Assembly: GCF_002148795.1 (NCBI RefSeq)
Contig: NZ_MPOB01000001.1
Location: 186,001 to 250,000 of the forward strand
DNA: 64,000 nt
Origin: Oceanibaculum nanhaiense
GTDB taxonomy: Bacteria; Pseudomonadota; Alphaproteobacteria; Oceanibaculales; Oceanibaculaceae
Reading direction: 5' to 3'
The notes under the pieces are model-generated. The model had not been told where the DNA came from and ran no database searches. It saw nothing but the letters and a program-made list of their open reading frames with translations. Position numbers and translations under genes: made by a program. Below, in pieces: positions 63,499 through 64,000 of the stretch. Within the stretch, counting starts at the first letter, position 1. The number at the start of each line of letters is the position of its first letter.

Positions 63499-64000
<502 letters not shown>

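Overview
This window is chromosomal DNA of an alphaproteobacterium. The gene order, the CcrM-type GANTC methylase, the very long NAD-dependent glutamate dehydrogenase and the high G+C content point to the Rhodospirillales or a close relative. The assignment rests on gene content and motifs read by eye; no database search was run. Almost every base is occupied by ordinary chromosomal genes. I see no insertion sequences, prophage genes or CRISPR arrays.

Origin region (about 1-18.4 kb). The genes left of 2.88 kb (dnaQ, coaE, maf, ppsR) read leftward and those from 3.3 kb (hemE, hemH, hemJ, rho) read rightward. The gap between ppsR and hemE has the gene context of the Caulobacter and Rickettsia replication origins. 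It contains DnaA-box-like sequences, GANTC sites, a run of CTA triplets and an A+T-rich stretch, and I call it oriC. Three perfect 16-bp parS sites lie close by: after rho, before mnmG, and inside rsmG. Then come mnmE, mnmG, rsmG, parA and parB. A block between rho and mnmE holds a quinone oxidoreductase, a dienelactone hydrolase, an alkylguanine transferase, a DUF255 protein, a DUF6489 protein and a [2Fe-2S] ferredoxin.

Middle (18.4-34.2 kb). A leftward leuS-lptE-holA operon and a DUF3576 lipoprotein are followed by the first of two paralogous porins. Next come a sulfotransferase, a PKHD hydroxylase, YggS, an L,D-transpeptidase, a repeat-bearing protein of unknown function, and a GTP cyclohydrolase II whose RibB-like half is degenerate. 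A response regulator, a metallo-beta-lactamase-fold hydrolase and a membrane nucleotide cyclase follow in one direction. tRNA-Gln(UUG) closes this part.

Polar-factor cluster and right half (34.2-64 kb). Three tandem genes share an N-terminal PWS[IV]KG motif typical of PodJ-like polar organisers. The third adds a membrane segment, Sel1 repeats and a peptidoglycan-binding domain. Then follow ispE, a TPR protein, ETF-quinone oxidoreductase, a family-4-like uracil-DNA glycosylase lacking some iron-sulphur ligands, a lytic transglycosylase, moaB, a glycosyltransferase pair with an APH-like kinase, a radical SAM protein, rnhB and ccrM. Five GANTC sites stand directly upstream of ccrM, four of them in two inverted repeats. 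The window ends with an MFS transporter, glutamate dehydrogenase, the second porin, tRNA-Gly(GCC), a prolyl-tRNA editing protein, a cnoX-lonN-trm112-DUF971 operon, a ubiquinone hydroxylase and the start of glnK.

Taken together, the window groups much of the alphaproteobacterial cell-cycle machinery (origin, segregation, polar organisation, GANTC methylation) with haem synthesis, tRNA modification and envelope genes.
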